NCBI GenBank assembly: GCA_020912385.1
Contig: CP087206.1
Location: 2,604,001 to 2,668,000, forward strand
Source of the DNA: Neofusicoccum parvum
Taxonomy: Eukaryota > Ascomycota > Dothideomycetes > Botryosphaeriales > Botryosphaeriaceae
Reading direction: 5' to 3'
DNA: 64,000 nucleotides
This document shows, in pieces, positions 43,060 to 54,717 of the stretch (position 1 is the stretch's first letter; every line of letters begins with the position of its first letter). Both the position numbers and the translations under genes were made by a program. Under the pieces are notes generated by a model, which saw only the letters and a program-made list of their open reading frames with translations, was not told the origin of the DNA and ran no database searches.

Positions 43060-44871
43060 CCCTCAGACACAAATACCAATCGTAGACTGGCATCCCGGGC
43101 TATGGACCCTGATTTTCTGAGGCATTAGAGCTTCTCCAAGACGACGAGAAGAGACGGTGAGTGTGATGCTTGGTGCATAGAGTTGAGAGTGTGCGGCACA
43201 GAACTTGCAACGAAACTTCGCTTTTCTCAGGGCGCTGCCTCAATTTTTCTTGCGGCGCAGATATCATGTGCGCGCCGCACCCCAAAGTCGTGGGGTGCTT
43301 GTGCAGCCAAAATCTCGGAGATTGCAGAAGGACTTCGCGGCATTGATACAAATCGACGGGAGGACGGCAGGCAGCCGTCCAAGTCCGGAATAAATGCTGC
43401 TTTGACATCTCAAGGCCCGGCACTGCAATATTCGCGCTTCATCGGTCCACAGACATCGTTGTCGACGAGCGAGATCAACCCAGACTGAAGGATTCTGCCT
43501 GCAAGCCATCCAACTAGACGGATATGGAATGCGGTGTTGCGGTGCCTTCTGTGCGGGGGAACCTCGGATTGGCGGGAAGGATTAAAAGCGCAGGTCAGCC
43601 TCCGCTTCTTTCAACTTCACTCGTCGCTCCTCGGCTGCCTCGAGCAGGACGAGTCACCGGACGCCGTGAGTCATCTCGCTCCCGCCTCGCTATATATCTG
43701 GACCTGGATGCCGTGCCGCATGCCCCCATCGCGCGCCAAATACCCGCCGGACCGAACGCTCGAAACCTCGTGTCGCCAACTACTCAGCCAGCCCGCATCC
43801 TGGAGTCGACGGCGCCCTCGGTCTGTCGATGGATTTTAAACGAGTGAAGATAACCGGGCTATCGATTGCCTTGCCCCAGGCCGATCCTTGACGGATTCGT
43901 CATCGCGAGGATCGATGTCGCAGAACCCCGCTTGCCCGCCGTTGGTCCCGCCGCTTTCCAGCACGGCTAGGAAGTTTCCCCGTTCGACGCGCGGTCGTAC
44001 AACAATGGTCTTGCCTTGCACGCCGCCCTGATCGCGTGCCTCTTGCTTGCCTCGGCTCGTATCGAACTCCCGTCAGCGCGTCAGACGCACTCAATTACCA
44101 AAGCGCTTTCGCGAGGCCCAAGAAGGATTCCGGAGTCCGGATGCGTGGTCCTCCCCCCAATGGCGAGAAGCCATAAGCCTTGGCCGCATCCTTCAATGGC
44201 AGCGCAACACCAGAACGGTCTCACAACAGGCGCTGCTGGGTTCGTGTCTGGCGGCCTGGTCCGAGGTGTTCGTGTACGTGTAGCAACGGCCTTTCCCGCC
44301 TGTGCTTGTGTGGTCCGCACGACTCGGCCGCGTCTTATCGCGCAATCTCTCGTCGGGGTGGCACCTTCCCCGTACGGACCCACAAAACGCCGAGCGAATG
44401 AAGCTGAGCTTGTCTTGGGCTCACTGCAGCGACAAGCACCCCTCAAGCCTCTGCCAACCGGCCCGCTGCTTGCCCAGCCTTGCTTGATCCTTCGAGCCGC
44501 GCCGTGGCGAGAGAAGGAGCGCCCAGCCCGCTGCCAACACCTTAAACGAGGCCCCCGTTTTGACGTCTGGCCTGCGTACCGTCGCACTTCTGCGTTGCGA
44601 GGTTACATTCCGGCGCTGGTGGAATCCCGTTGCAAGATAACGAGCAAGAGTGGCGTGCTTGAAAAAGGTGTTTTAGCCGATGCTGCCCGCTAGCCATGGA
44701 TGCCCTACTTACGGAGCCTGATAAGGCACTCTGAGTGAAGATCGTCCAATATGCCGGGAATTTGGTGCAATCGTATAAGAACCCCGACCGGCATGGCCTG
44801 CTCAAGCTGGCCAGCGACGCCTTGTTGACGATCGCCCTTCTCGCTGACAAGTCCTGAAGAAAGAGCAACAT
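43060..44871. promoter_or_regulatory. Gene-poor region before the PTR2 gene
   Basis: 1.8 kb. Overlapping frames on both strands (for example 44016-44693 plus, 44081-44587 minus) have no motifs and mixed composition; I reject them as genes. The missing first exon of the PTR2 transporter, carrying its start codon, is probably somewhere in 44.6-44.9 kb. Confidence 0.4.
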
Positions 44872-47045
44872 GTGTATGCTCAAGCTCCCAACGGATGCCT
44901 CCTTTTGACGTTTGCTGAAGTTCCAACAGCGGGCCCAAACGAGCACATCACGACCGACGCCTTGTCCACGCGGGTGCCCCAGCAGGTCATTGAACCCCAT
45001 GGCCGCAACTCGTTCGCCATCGGCGACGGCGCCATCGAAGAGAAACACCCAGAGGTCGATGTCACACGCACCTCGTCCACCAGCGACGACCTCCACCCAG
45101 CCCCAACGGAAGAAGAAACACGAACACTGAGGCGGGTTTCTGATGGCGTGCCCATGGTCATCTGGCTTATCTGTGTTGTCGAGTTCGCGGAGCGTGCCTC
45201 TTACTACGGAGCCAAGACGGTCTTCTCAAACTTCATGCAGTATCCGTTGCCTGAAGGTGGTGAGTTTTACAGAGAGCCGTGCGACCTCCTCGAGGCTGAC
45301 GCCGGTGCTAGGAAACGGTGCTGGAGCCCCCGCAGCAGGCACTCAAGGGACCGCCGGTGCACTTGATAAGGGTCTCCAGTTCTCTAACGCTTTTGTGCTG
45401 CTCTTCTCCTTTCTAGCCTACGTTGTACCCATCTTGGGAGCCTGGATCGCGGACGTGAAATGGGGCAGGTTCAAGACCATTGTCGTTGGTGTAATCATCT
45501 GTTTCATCGCGCATATCATCATGGTCTTCGGGGCTATCCCCAGTGTCCTGAGGGCCGGCAATGGCTTGGCCCCGTTCATCATCAGTCTGCTCGTTTTGGC
45601 ATTTGGTGCCGGTGAGTTTGTCGGAGAACTGCCTGGGAAGCTTCGCACTAACATCTATAAGGTCTGTTCAAGCCAAATGTTGCGCCGGTTTTGTTGGACC
45701 AGTATGAGTACCAAAAGCCTTTTACTCGGGTGCTGAAGTCCGGCGAGAAGGTCATTGTGGACCCAGAGTCCACAGTCCAACGCTTGATGCTTATCTTCTA
45801 CGGTAAGCTATGCCTGGTATAAAATTTGCCAGACACGCAACTGACCTTCGCAGCCCTTATCAACGTCGGTGCCTTCTTCGCCATTGCAACCACCTATGCT
45901 GAGAAGCGCGTCGGTTTCTGGTTGGCATTCCTCCTGCCTACCATTGTTTTCATGCTTCTTCCGATTCTCTTGGCTTTCTTATACAAGAGATTGATCAAGG
46001 TTCCTCCGGGCGGTTCCGAACTCACGCACGTGTCCAAGATTTGGGCAATTGCTATCAAAGAGAATGGCGCAAAGTTTTGGAGGAAAGGCTTCTGGAACGC
46101 AGCCAAGCCTTCCAAGCTCGCTGAGAAAGGAATCACTACATTTGGTGGCAAGCCGATTGAGTGGAACGACAAGTTCGTCGACGATGTTATCCGTACTTTC
46201 GACGCTTGCAAGATCTTCCTTTACTTCCCCATTTACAACTTGAATGACGGTGGTATTGGAAGCGTCCTGTCCAACCAAGGTCAGTTAACCATTGCCTTCT
46301 AAGATGTCTGCAAATGCTAAACTCGCATTAGGTTCCACGATGACCACTAATGGAGCTCCCAATGATCTCCTTGGCAACTTCAACCCCCTTGTCATTATCT
46401 TCGCCGTCCCGCTCCTCAGCCACTTCATCTACCCGGCCTTGCGCAAGTACAACATCCGCTTTGGCCGCATTTCGCGCATCAGCTTCGGCTTCACGCTTGC
46501 CTGGATTTCGGGCATTATTGGTGCCATCATCCAATGGCGTGTCTACGAGACAAACCCGTGCGGCTACTACGCAAGCACCTGTGCAGAGGACGGCCGCGTT
46601 TCACCCCTCAGCATCTGGCTCCAGATCCCTAATGTCGCGCTCGGCGCTCTCTCTGAGTGCTTCTGCAACGTGACAGCCTACGAGATTGCGTACTCCCGCA
46701 GCCCGAAGACGATGAAGGCGCTGGTTATGGCGATTTTCTTGTTCATGACGGCGCTGTCGTCGGCGTTGGCTGAAATCCTGTCGCCGGTTATTAAGGATGT
46801 GAGTTGCTCTGCTCCTGTCAAGTGATAAACAAGAAAACGAGTTTGCTAATACGTTTCTACCACAGCCTTACCTCATCTGGATCTGGGCCGGTCCTGCCAT
46901 TGCTCTTTTCGTCCAGACGGTCATATTCTATTTCAGGTACAAACACATTGACAACGACGAATTCATGACGTATGAAGACGAGAGCCAGGCCTCGGAGAGC
47001 GTTGCGGATAGTAAGTCCGAGACTGCCAGTGAAAAGAAGGTGTAA
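44872..47045 (+). CDS. PTR2-type proton-coupled oligopeptide transporter (POT family)
   Basis: Exons end/start at 45259|45312, 45611|45662, 45802|45854, 46279|46332 and 46798|46866 (introns 50-67 nt), with stop at 47045. From 44872 the reading is 633 residues, but it starts with GTG and no in-frame ATG precedes the first membrane helix, so an upstream exon is missing. Family signatures: VEFAERASYYGAKTVFSNFM in TM1, GAWIADVKWGRFKTI after TM2, FKPNVAPVLLDQY and FYALINVGAFFAIATTYAEK (the classic PTR2 signature region), and FPIYNLNDGGIGSVLSNQG before TM7. About twelve hydrophobic segments are visible, and a Ser/Glu/Asp-rich cytosolic tail ends EKKV. Imports di-/tripeptides with protons at the plasma membrane (family knowledge). 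Confidence 0.9.
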
Positions 47046-48629
47046 ATAGGAGTGGACGGCAAGATGGACTATAAACTAGAGCTCATGAAGTCAAGATGAA
47101 CACACGTTGTCGGGACAGTAGGACCATTCAAATACATGAGGTCTCAGAATCAAAGGGGTTTTCTACCCGAATCCAATCCCTCCTAATAAATACGCCCATG
47201 ACTCTGATAGCAGGTTCCTCCCTACTTTAACTATAAATAATTGTCGCCCAAATGAAGGACCAGTCATTGTACCAAACAAGCTTATACTGGACAGAAACAC
47301 ATTTTGAGGAGTCGATGCAGGAGGACAGCCACACAAACCATCACAGCAAGGAAGAGAGGTAAAAGAAGCAAATCGAATACGGCTCGCTAGTGGAGAATAC
47401 ATGGGGTTGATGCTTACTGTTCCTTCTGACCCACTTTCCCCGTATCGACAACAAGCGATTACTGTAGTAGGTTAGCGGTCTTTGGCTTAAACCACTTTGG
47501 CACTATCAACGTCACTTTACAACCGTTACCCGTCTTATCAGCAAATAATCTTTGATAACAAGCGAGATGTCGAAGCAAATGCTCTTCGTTCGGTCACTTT
47601 GTAGAAGACGCGCCGCGGTGCATGATCGCAGCCGCAGACTTGGCTACCACAACCACGGCTCAATAGAGATTGGCCCCGATGGCCAGGAAGATCTAATCAC
47701 CCTACCGATATTGTATCTAGTATGGGTTTCTCTATGGAAGCTACTCATGAACTGTGTCTCTTCCTGGTAGTGTTTTGTCCGCACCCTCGTCACGGTACAC
47801 CATCATTCCGCCGCCACCGATACTCCTAGAGGATCCATCGAAGTCGCCAGTCTTTACGCTGTCAGTGTGGTGGTTGTTTCATCAAGAGCTGCGGCGACGA
47901 TATCCACGGCGGGGCTACACATTGTTGAGAGTGGTGCGCTTGGCGGTTCTTGGGGTGCAGGGTCCTTCTCTCATCGGATCTCCCTATTGCCGTGGTGTGG
48001 TCTCGGAGCTTTCAATGGATGCACCCGACGAGGTCAAACATCTGATTGTCAAAGTTCCGAGGCCAGTGTGGCAGGGGAACGTGTTGGCAAGGACCCTTGG
48101 ATCATATGGCCATCAGACCAGCAAGCGCACCCATCGTCGATCGTTCTCGCTAACTTTGTCTGAAAACGGACGGACGTGAGGGGAACGAAACGCGGTGGTG
48201 ATGGTAGGAATAGCAGGAGAGGCGAAGTTGGTTGATCACGAGTCATGCTGGCCGTCAAACCAGAACGCAGCGAAGTGTGCTTGCTGACACCTTCCAAACG
48301 CCCACTGTCCCATCGCAACGGCCTTGTCCAGCCGACTCTCGCCCGACGGCCAGTCGGCCTCCGGATACCTCTCTTCCGCCCGCCGGACGCTGCCATGTGC
48401 TTCAGTAGTAGCCGACTGGCGAATCAGGGCGCCGCACCTGCCACAGGCGGCCAAGATGCCCCCGCGCCTGCTCCGGGGACGATCCCCGACTCATGACGCT
48501 ATGCCCACGGTAGTCCATTTCCTGGTCGGACGCCAGAATGTGCCTCCCTAGTCTCTCCCGCATACATTTTCCTACATTTGGCATCGGATAGGTCTTTCGT
48601 TGGTCTTGTATACCTATTATCTTTCCATT
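47046..48629. promoter_or_regulatory. Intergenic region, no gene supported
   Basis: 1.6 kb between tandem genes. 47.05-47.5 kb is A/T-rich 3' flank. 47.7-48.5 kb has overlapping short frames without motifs. The last 150 nt are the likely promoter/leader of the DUF2236 gene. Confidence 0.4.
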
Positions 48630-50162
48630 ATGGCGTGGCCTAATCCCTTCAGACGCCGCACGGAGAACACTAGAACGTACCTGCACCCCCAAGCCTCTTG
48701 GGAGCCATGTCTCTAACCTTGATGCAGCGCGTGGGGCTACACCTTCGATCTGACTCCGGAGCACCTCACTCCCGAGCAGATGCTTCCGTTGAAGCATTCG
48801 TACGACCTCCTCGGCGAGCAATGCCTTCAACGTTTGAACGACATTTCGCCACCGCCGCGCGGCGCTCTCCCGCGGAACAACGGCCAGTACGCAGCCAAGA
48901 TGGACGAAACGACCGAAGCTCCAGAAGAGAAAGACCGATCTCTAGGAGACGACAAGAACCCAGAGAAATCTGAGGGCCCTCCGCACAGGGACTTGTTCGC
49001 CCTGTTGCGTGACAACGCGGATAAAGACGAGAAGCTTGCCGAGCTGTGGAAGGAAGCCAACACTGTTCCGGAGTGGGTGGACTGGGACCAGATCAAACGC
49101 GGCCAGGATGTCTTCTACAGATACGGCAGCGCCGCTCTGACGGGCCTCGCATACCAGTCCCTCCTCGGCGGCATGGGCGCGGCGCGTGTGGTGGAGACCT
49201 TGGCCCGGACAGGAGGCTTCGGCACCAAGGTTGCGCGCAGACGGCTCTTTGAGACCACGCAACATATCCTCCAATGCACGAGGAGCCTGGAAGGGATCAA
49301 GCCTGGCGGCGAGGGCTGGGCCAGCAGCATACGCGTCCGTCTCCTGCACGCCGCGGTGCGCCAACGCATCATGAAGCTCGCCGAGACGAGGCCTGAGTAC
49401 TACAGCGTCGAGAAGCACGGCGTCCCCATCAACGATTTCGACAGCATTGCGACAATCTCCGTGTTCTCCGGGACACTGATCTGGCTGAGTTGGCCGAGGC
49501 AAGGTATCTACGTGCGGGAGCAGGAGGCGGTGGACTACATCGCTCTCTGGAGGTACATTGCATACCTTGTCGGCTGTCCCACGGATTCCTTTTCTACCAC
49601 GTCGAAAGCAAAGGCGTTCATGGACAGCGTGTACCTCTACGAGATTGATCCGTCTGAGACGTCGAAGATCCTGGCCAATAACATCATCAAGGTCCTTCAG
49701 GACCAGCCACCTGCGTACGCCAGTGCGGACATGCTGATCGCTGGGGCGCGGTGGTTGAACGGCAATGAACTCGGCGACCGGCTCGGGCTCCCACGGCCGT
49801 CGCTCTACTATTGGGCGCTCATGGCCGGGCAGTGCATCTTCTTCATGGCGATGAACTACACGTATCGCTCCGTGCCCAGCTGGGACGAGGCCAAGAACAA
49901 GATGTCGCGCGAGATTTTCTGGAAATACATCATCGAGAGCAACTGGGGACTAGAGGGAAAGATGACGACGTTTGAGTTCAAGTACGTGCCCGAATACTCC
50001 ATCATGACGGAGCTGGGACAGTCCACGCCGGCGAAGCTGAGCGGCGACTACGGAGTCGAGTGGAGGAATCTCCGGTGGCTTCTTTATGCGGGCATCGTCT
50101 TCGCGGGAGGGACCTACGTCTCGTTCAAGGCTGCGTCCGGCATTATTGGCCTGCTGTGGTAG
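48630..50162 (+). CDS. DUF2236 oxygenase, MpaB/latex-clearing-protein type
   Basis: Exon 1 48630-48676 and exon 2 48728-50162 (intron 51 nt: GTACCT...ATGCAG with CTCTAAC branch) give 493 residues. The N-terminus MAWPNPFRRRTENTRTAWGYTFDLTPEHLTPEQMLPLKHSYD spans the splice and matches the usual start of this fungal subgroup. The catalytic region covers GSAALTGLAYQSLLGGMGAARVVETLARTGGF and, for the haem-site area, RRRLFETTQHILQC, VRLLHAAVR and VPINDFDSIATISVFSGTLIW. The C-terminus carries a membrane-anchor-like helix (WLLYAGIVFAGGTYVSFKAASGIIGLLW). Relatives include Penicillium MpaB (ER-bound oxygenase cleaving farnesyl chains) and rubber oxygenase Lcp. Likely a b-type haem oxygenase on a hydrophobic substrate; no biosynthetic cluster surrounds it here. 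Confidence 0.87.
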
Positions 50163-50464
50163 CATCGAGACCTACGATACCTATGATAGAATGCGAACAC
50201 GATGAATCATGCCAGCGGCAGCATCCGAATTCTGCATCGGATGACAGGATCAACACGAAGCATCGAGTATGCTTATCAAGAAGCATATCTTGCGTTCTCC
50301 AGAGCGGTGCGGCTTTGCAGCAGGGCACCGCTGTCCAATGGGCGAGCATGTGAAAAGGCTCCGCCGGGGCGCGAGTCATGCGCGAATGCCAACTGGAAAA
50401 TCACCGCGCGCTTTTTCGACGCGGTCCATCGTCACCGCCCAACCCCAATCCACCGCCACCGCAA
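50163..50464. promoter_or_regulatory. Short intergenic region before the Rrg9 gene
   Basis: 302 nt including the Rrg9 leader. An in-frame Met at 50378 could extend Rrg9 by 29 residues, but that extension (RALFRRGPSSPPNPNPPPP) is Pro-rich and less presequence-like. Confidence 0.4.
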
Positions 50465-51574
50465 ATGTCTTGCCCAGCCTGTTCACGACGGTTCCTCGGC
50501 GTCTTCATCGACAGCGTGGGCGGTCTGCCAACCAGCCTGCGCCCGCAGCAGCCTCGCTTGCCTCACGTTGCCGTGTCGAAAGCCCGCTCGAGAGCTTTCA
50601 GCACGCGGCCAGCTCTCCGCTTCACCGGCTCCCTCCGCTTCCCCGACGCAAGCCACATTGATGGCACGGATCACGCTTCTCAAGACGATGCCGCTCCGTC
50701 AAACCTCAGCCCCGAACCGAGAGTCGAGCAAACAAGCGCAGACACTGGTGGCGCGGAAGCGCCTGCGGCCCCCAGCGCGAGTGCAGACCCAGACCCAGCC
50801 GAGCTGCGGAAGGAACTTGGGTTGGCATCAGAGGCCGAGGATGATGTGCAAAGTCGTCTGTGGGACCTGACTGGGGGTCTGTCGGGGGCAAAACCTAAGG
50901 TTTCGAAGGAGGAGAAGATGAGAAAGAGGCGTGAGCGCAGGGCAAACGAAACGCCTGACAAAACCGAGAAAGCGCGCAGCAAAAGCGAAGGTGTCGGCAA
51001 GCAGATTGCGGACCTTGTAGCACAGGGCGGGGTCTCGCGGGTCAGGAACAAGTCACACGATGCCGGGAAGAAGGCAAAGAAGTCGAACAAGGACATGACG
51101 CCTTGGGCGGTGCAGAAAGAAGCGCTGAAGGAGAAATTCAGCGGCGAGCACTGGAACCCGCGCAAAAAGCTGTCGCCGGACGCAATGGAGGGGATTCGGT
51201 CTCTGCACCGGTCGGACCCACAGATGTACTCGACGCCGGTGCTTGCCAACGAGTTCAAGATCAGCCCGGACGCAGTGCGACGGATTCTGAAGTCCAAGTG
51301 GCAGCCGAGCGAGGAGGAGCAGGAGGATCGAATGAGGCGATGGGAGAAGCGTGGCGAGAAGATCTGGAAGGTGCAGGTGGAAAAGGGCGTCAAACCTCCC
51401 AAGAAATGGAGGGTCAAGGGCGTGGGCAGCGTGAAGGGCGGCAAGGATGCCGTGCCGCCGTGGAAGCAGCGAGGGCGCAGGAGGGAGCGGGATGAGGACG
51501 ATGACTTCACGCGACCGCGCGGTCGGGGCGCGAACTACGGCGACGAGGGCGGGTGGAGCGACAGGATTCTGTAG
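50465..51574 (+). CDS. RRG9: Required for respiratory growth protein 9 (Rrg9/neugrin family), mitochondrial
   Basis: Intronless, 369 residues from MSCPACSRRFLGVF at 50465 (398 if the Met at 50378 is used). The N-terminus has a presequence-like pattern with SKARSRAFSTRPALRFTG, including a typical RAFSTR cleavage context. The middle is acidic then strongly basic and disordered. The family domain lies around residues 210-300: TPWAVQKEALKEKFSGEHWN, then PRKKLSPDAMEGIRSLHRSD, and YSTPVLANEFKISPDAVRRI with LKSKW, the core conserved in yeast Rrg9 and animal neugrin. Rrg9 is needed for mitochondrial genome maintenance and respiration; neugrin acts with the 16S rRNA pseudouridylation module. The C-terminus is Arg/Gly/Asp-rich. 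Confidence 0.92.
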   Translation: MSCPACSRRFLGVFIDSVGGLPTSLRPQQPRLPHVAVSKARSRAFSTRPALRFTGSLRFPDASHIDGTDHASQDDAAPSNLSPEPRVEQTSADTGGAEAPAAPSASADPDPAELRKELGLASEAEDDVQSRLWDLTGGLSGAKPKVSKEEKMRKRRERRANETPDKTEKARSKSEGVGKQIADLVAQGGVSRVRNKSHDAGKKAKKSNKDMTPWAVQKEALKEKFSGEHWNPRKKLSPDAMEGIRSLHRSDPQMYSTPVLANEFKISPDAVRRILKSKWQPSEEEQEDRMRRWEKRGEKIWKVQVEKGVKPPKKWRVKGVGSVKGGKDAVPPWKQRGRRRERDEDDDFTRPRGRGANYGDEGGWSDRIL

Positions 51575-51912
51575 TTGCAGCGCAGACGGCGCACCTCGCA
51601 CATGTAAATAATATGTACCTATATCAGCCGCATCGTCCCTCGGTTGGCGGAGAGGCAGCGGTCAGACGTGAAAGCGCGACTTGGCATACGCATGGCGCGC
51701 GCTTGACCGTCCAGGACGCTCAAGCTCCGCAACACCTCCGTCCTCTGGTCATCAGCCCTGGACAGCTGCGCGCCCTGTGCTCGCGGCTTCGCTCACGCCC
51801 AGTTTCCCCGCCGCTGCCGCTGCTCAGCATGTCTCGCCCGCACGACCGATCGCCGCCCGCCCTCTCATGACCCTAGAGCTCCCGTGCGCGGAGGAGCTCC
51901 CTCATCTCCGCA
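51575..51912. promoter_or_regulatory. Intergenic region between Rrg9 and Rgp1
   Basis: 338 nt between tandem genes, holding the Rrg9 3' flank and the Rgp1 promoter. A frame starting at 51681 overlaps the Rgp1 coding sequence out of frame and is not a gene. Confidence 0.4.
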
Positions 51913-54717
51913 ATGTCCAGCTCCAGCACCAAGACGAACCCGATCCGCGTGTCGGTCGCCTTCAAAGAATCCTCAGTTTTCGCCGGCGAAGACGTCCAAT
52001 GCACCATCACCTTCAAGAACGTCGCCTCCACCCAGCTCCCCGCCGAGCGCGGCCCCTCGCACCAATCCCCAGGAGATGCCAGGTACCTGCATCCCGAGCG
52101 CTCGCGCACCAAGCCCCTCCCCGCGCGCGCTCCCTCAGTCGCCCCGTCCGTGGCCCCGTCCGTGGCCCGGAGCATCCCGTCGTCGGTCCAGCCGTCCGCG
52201 AGCAAGAACTCGTCGCTCCACGATGTCGCCGTCATCCCTCAAGGGGCTCCCAGCGCCGCGCCGCCAGGGAGGGCCCGCGGCCACCGTCCGACCCTCAGCC
52301 TGAACACCCCGCACCTGCCCGGCGCCCAGCGCTCGCCGTCCGCCCTCAGTAATGCCCCCAATGGGTCGACCACGCCCGGGCACAAGCATGGCCGGTCTTT
52401 ATCGATAATGTCTATTCACAGCGATGCCGTCAGCGGCACGAACACCGGCTCCGGAGGCATGGCTCCGCCCAAGCGGCCTCCAAGAGGGCACGGCCGGAGT
52501 GCGAGTTTACAGGTCTCCTCCGGCCGTGGAGGCAGTATAGGCGCTCCTGGTAGTCAGTATACCCGTTCGGCGCATTGTCGAGATCCATTGAAGCTGATCA
52601 TACTCGTTGACCAGGCGCTCGCTCGTTGCAACCCTCGCCTTTCTTTAGCACCTCACCGCCTCCCCTCGGACGATCGCAAACGGATATCATGGTACCAACC
52701 CGGCCGAGACCAAGCAGAAGGACATCAAGGCAAAGCACCGCGCCGGGCACACCCGTAACGGGTGAAAGTAGGAAGCCCTCGTTGGGAAACTTCAAGTTTC
52801 CCCCGACGTCGCCTGAGCCCAGTCCGTTTCTCGGAGACATGAGCCCTGCTCTGGAGATATCCCCAGCGGAGGATCCCTTCAATGTTCCTCGCACAAGAAA
52901 CTCGTCGCTGGTGCCGTCGTCGTTGGGAGGCTCATTAACCAGGAGCCCGGAAGAGATTGTCGCGCCACGAGACAAATTACAACCGTCGCCGGTCACACGA
53001 ATAATTTCGGGATCGAGTATGAACGGAGGCAGTACGCGGAGCAGTGGCGAATTCTACACAATGAGCAACAACTCCACCGAGACACTGGCGTCGGAGTACA
53101 TATCACGACCGACCGCCCGTCTCCTCCCGAAGTTGATGCAGGACCGCAAGCCGTCCAACCTCGCCCTGCAACACCCACGCCTGCAAAACAAACCCGAGGT
53201 GTTGATGATGGGCTATGCTCAAGTAATGGGCTCGTTCACCCTGGATGGCTCACTCATCAACCAGGCACCCTTCGAGGAAGTCAAGCGGAAAGGTGTAATG
53301 GGAGGCCAAGGCGGCGGCGGCGTCGTCGGAATCGAAAGAACAAAGAGAGATAGCGGCCTCTTTGGTGCTCTCGGTTGGTCAAATCTTGGAGAGTCACTTG
53401 GTGGTCTCCTTGGTGGCGCCGAGCAGAGCAGCATTCGCGAGATGCGCTCAGTAGCAACCGCAAAGACCGTTCCCCTGTTGAGCACCCCTCAAAGCATTCT
53501 CTTTGTGGATTTGAAACTAGCACCTGGAGAGGAGAAGAGTTACACCTACACCTTCACATTACCGAGAGGACTGCCGCCCACACACAAAGGAAGAGTGATG
53601 AAGGTGAATTATCACTTGAGCATTGGGACTCAAAGACCGGGCAGCGCGGCGCAAGCTGTGAGAAGCGTGACAGTGCCGTTCCGGGTCTTTGGCAGTGTTA
53701 CTAGTAAGTTTGGACTGTTTCATACCGGGAGAGACGGGGTTCTAACAGTTCGCAGACCGTGGTGACATTCTCGGACACGATCTTATGTCCCCATATATAA
53801 TTTTGCGAGACCAAGCCATCGTCGATACCATTGAGGACCCCAAGTCTAAATTAATACCAAATGGCTCCATCAGCAGGAAGATGAACGGCGAAGCCAAACA
53901 AGCACAAACCGAATTCGAAAACTACGTGCGAGATCTTCTTGAGTCATCTCGACGGAATGCGAACGCAAGCCTCCTGTCCCCTACCGAAGCCCCAAGAGAA
54001 TACCGACGACGTCGCTCCACACTCGATGAACATCCTGTCAACTCCATGAAGGAAGCCATCGACTTCGCCATCCTCCGCTCCAACACTAGCTTCTCCTCGA
54101 ACGCCTCGACCAACCGCTTCGAGATTGCGCGCAACGGCCGCCGCGTCGCAGTCATCAAGTTGGCACGCCCAGCCTTCCGCCTCGGCGAGACCATCTCGAC
54201 CATCATCGACTTCGAGAACGCGGACATATCGGTGTACGGGATCGCGGTGACGCTCGAGTCTTCGGAGAAGGTCGACCCGGCCATCGCGCTCCGCAGCGGG
54301 GCGAGCATCTACCGGGTGACGCGCAAGGTGCACGCCAGCTTCGCGGAGAACACGCTGTTCGCGCGGCGGGTCAGCTTCGCGCCGACGGTGCCGCCCAACG
54401 CCACGCCCGAGTTCATCACCAGCGGCATCAACCTCGAGTGGAAGCTGCGCGTCGAGTTCGTCACGCCGCGGCTCGGCTACAGCAGCAGCGTCGCCTCGCC
54501 GACGACGCCGACGACGGAGAAGGAGGCGCCGTGGGGAGGCATGCAGGGGCTGCTGGAGGAGCTGGCGAGCGACGATCGCGGCACGGTGCTGGCGGCGGTC
54601 GAGAGGCTGAACTGCGAGAGCTTCGAGGTCGCGGTGCCGATCAGGGTGTACGGCGCTGCCACGGGGTCGGATAGCCTGACGGTGGCGGGCGAGCAGGAGG
54701 ACGGGTATGTTATCTAG
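51913..54717 (+). CDS. RGP1: Rgp1, subunit of the Ric1-Rgp1 Golgi Rab GEF
   Basis: Exons 51913-52549, 52615-53703 and 53756-54717 (introns 65 and 52 nt) total 2688 nt, 895 residues. The arrestin-like fold is split: its first strands are at the N-terminus (NPIRVSVAFKESSVFAGEDV then CTITFKNVAS). A ~350-residue Ser/Pro-rich disordered insert follows. The Rgp1 core resumes with MMGYAQVMGSFTLDGSLI, QSILFVDLKLAPGEEKSYTY, LPPTHKGRVMKVNYHLSIG and DILGHDLMSPYIILRDQAIV, and ends with KLARPAFRLGETISTIIDF and SYRVT-like arrestin strands. In yeast, Ric1-Rgp1 activates Ypt6 (Rab6) for retrograde traffic to the Golgi. The insertion size is typical of filamentous fungi. Confidence 0.92.

Noticed and set aside
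44016..44693. 225-residue plus-strand frame upstream of the PTR2 gene
   Set aside because: No domain or secretion pattern holds up beyond the first helix; a comparable minus-strand frame overlaps it; no splice-consistent extension.
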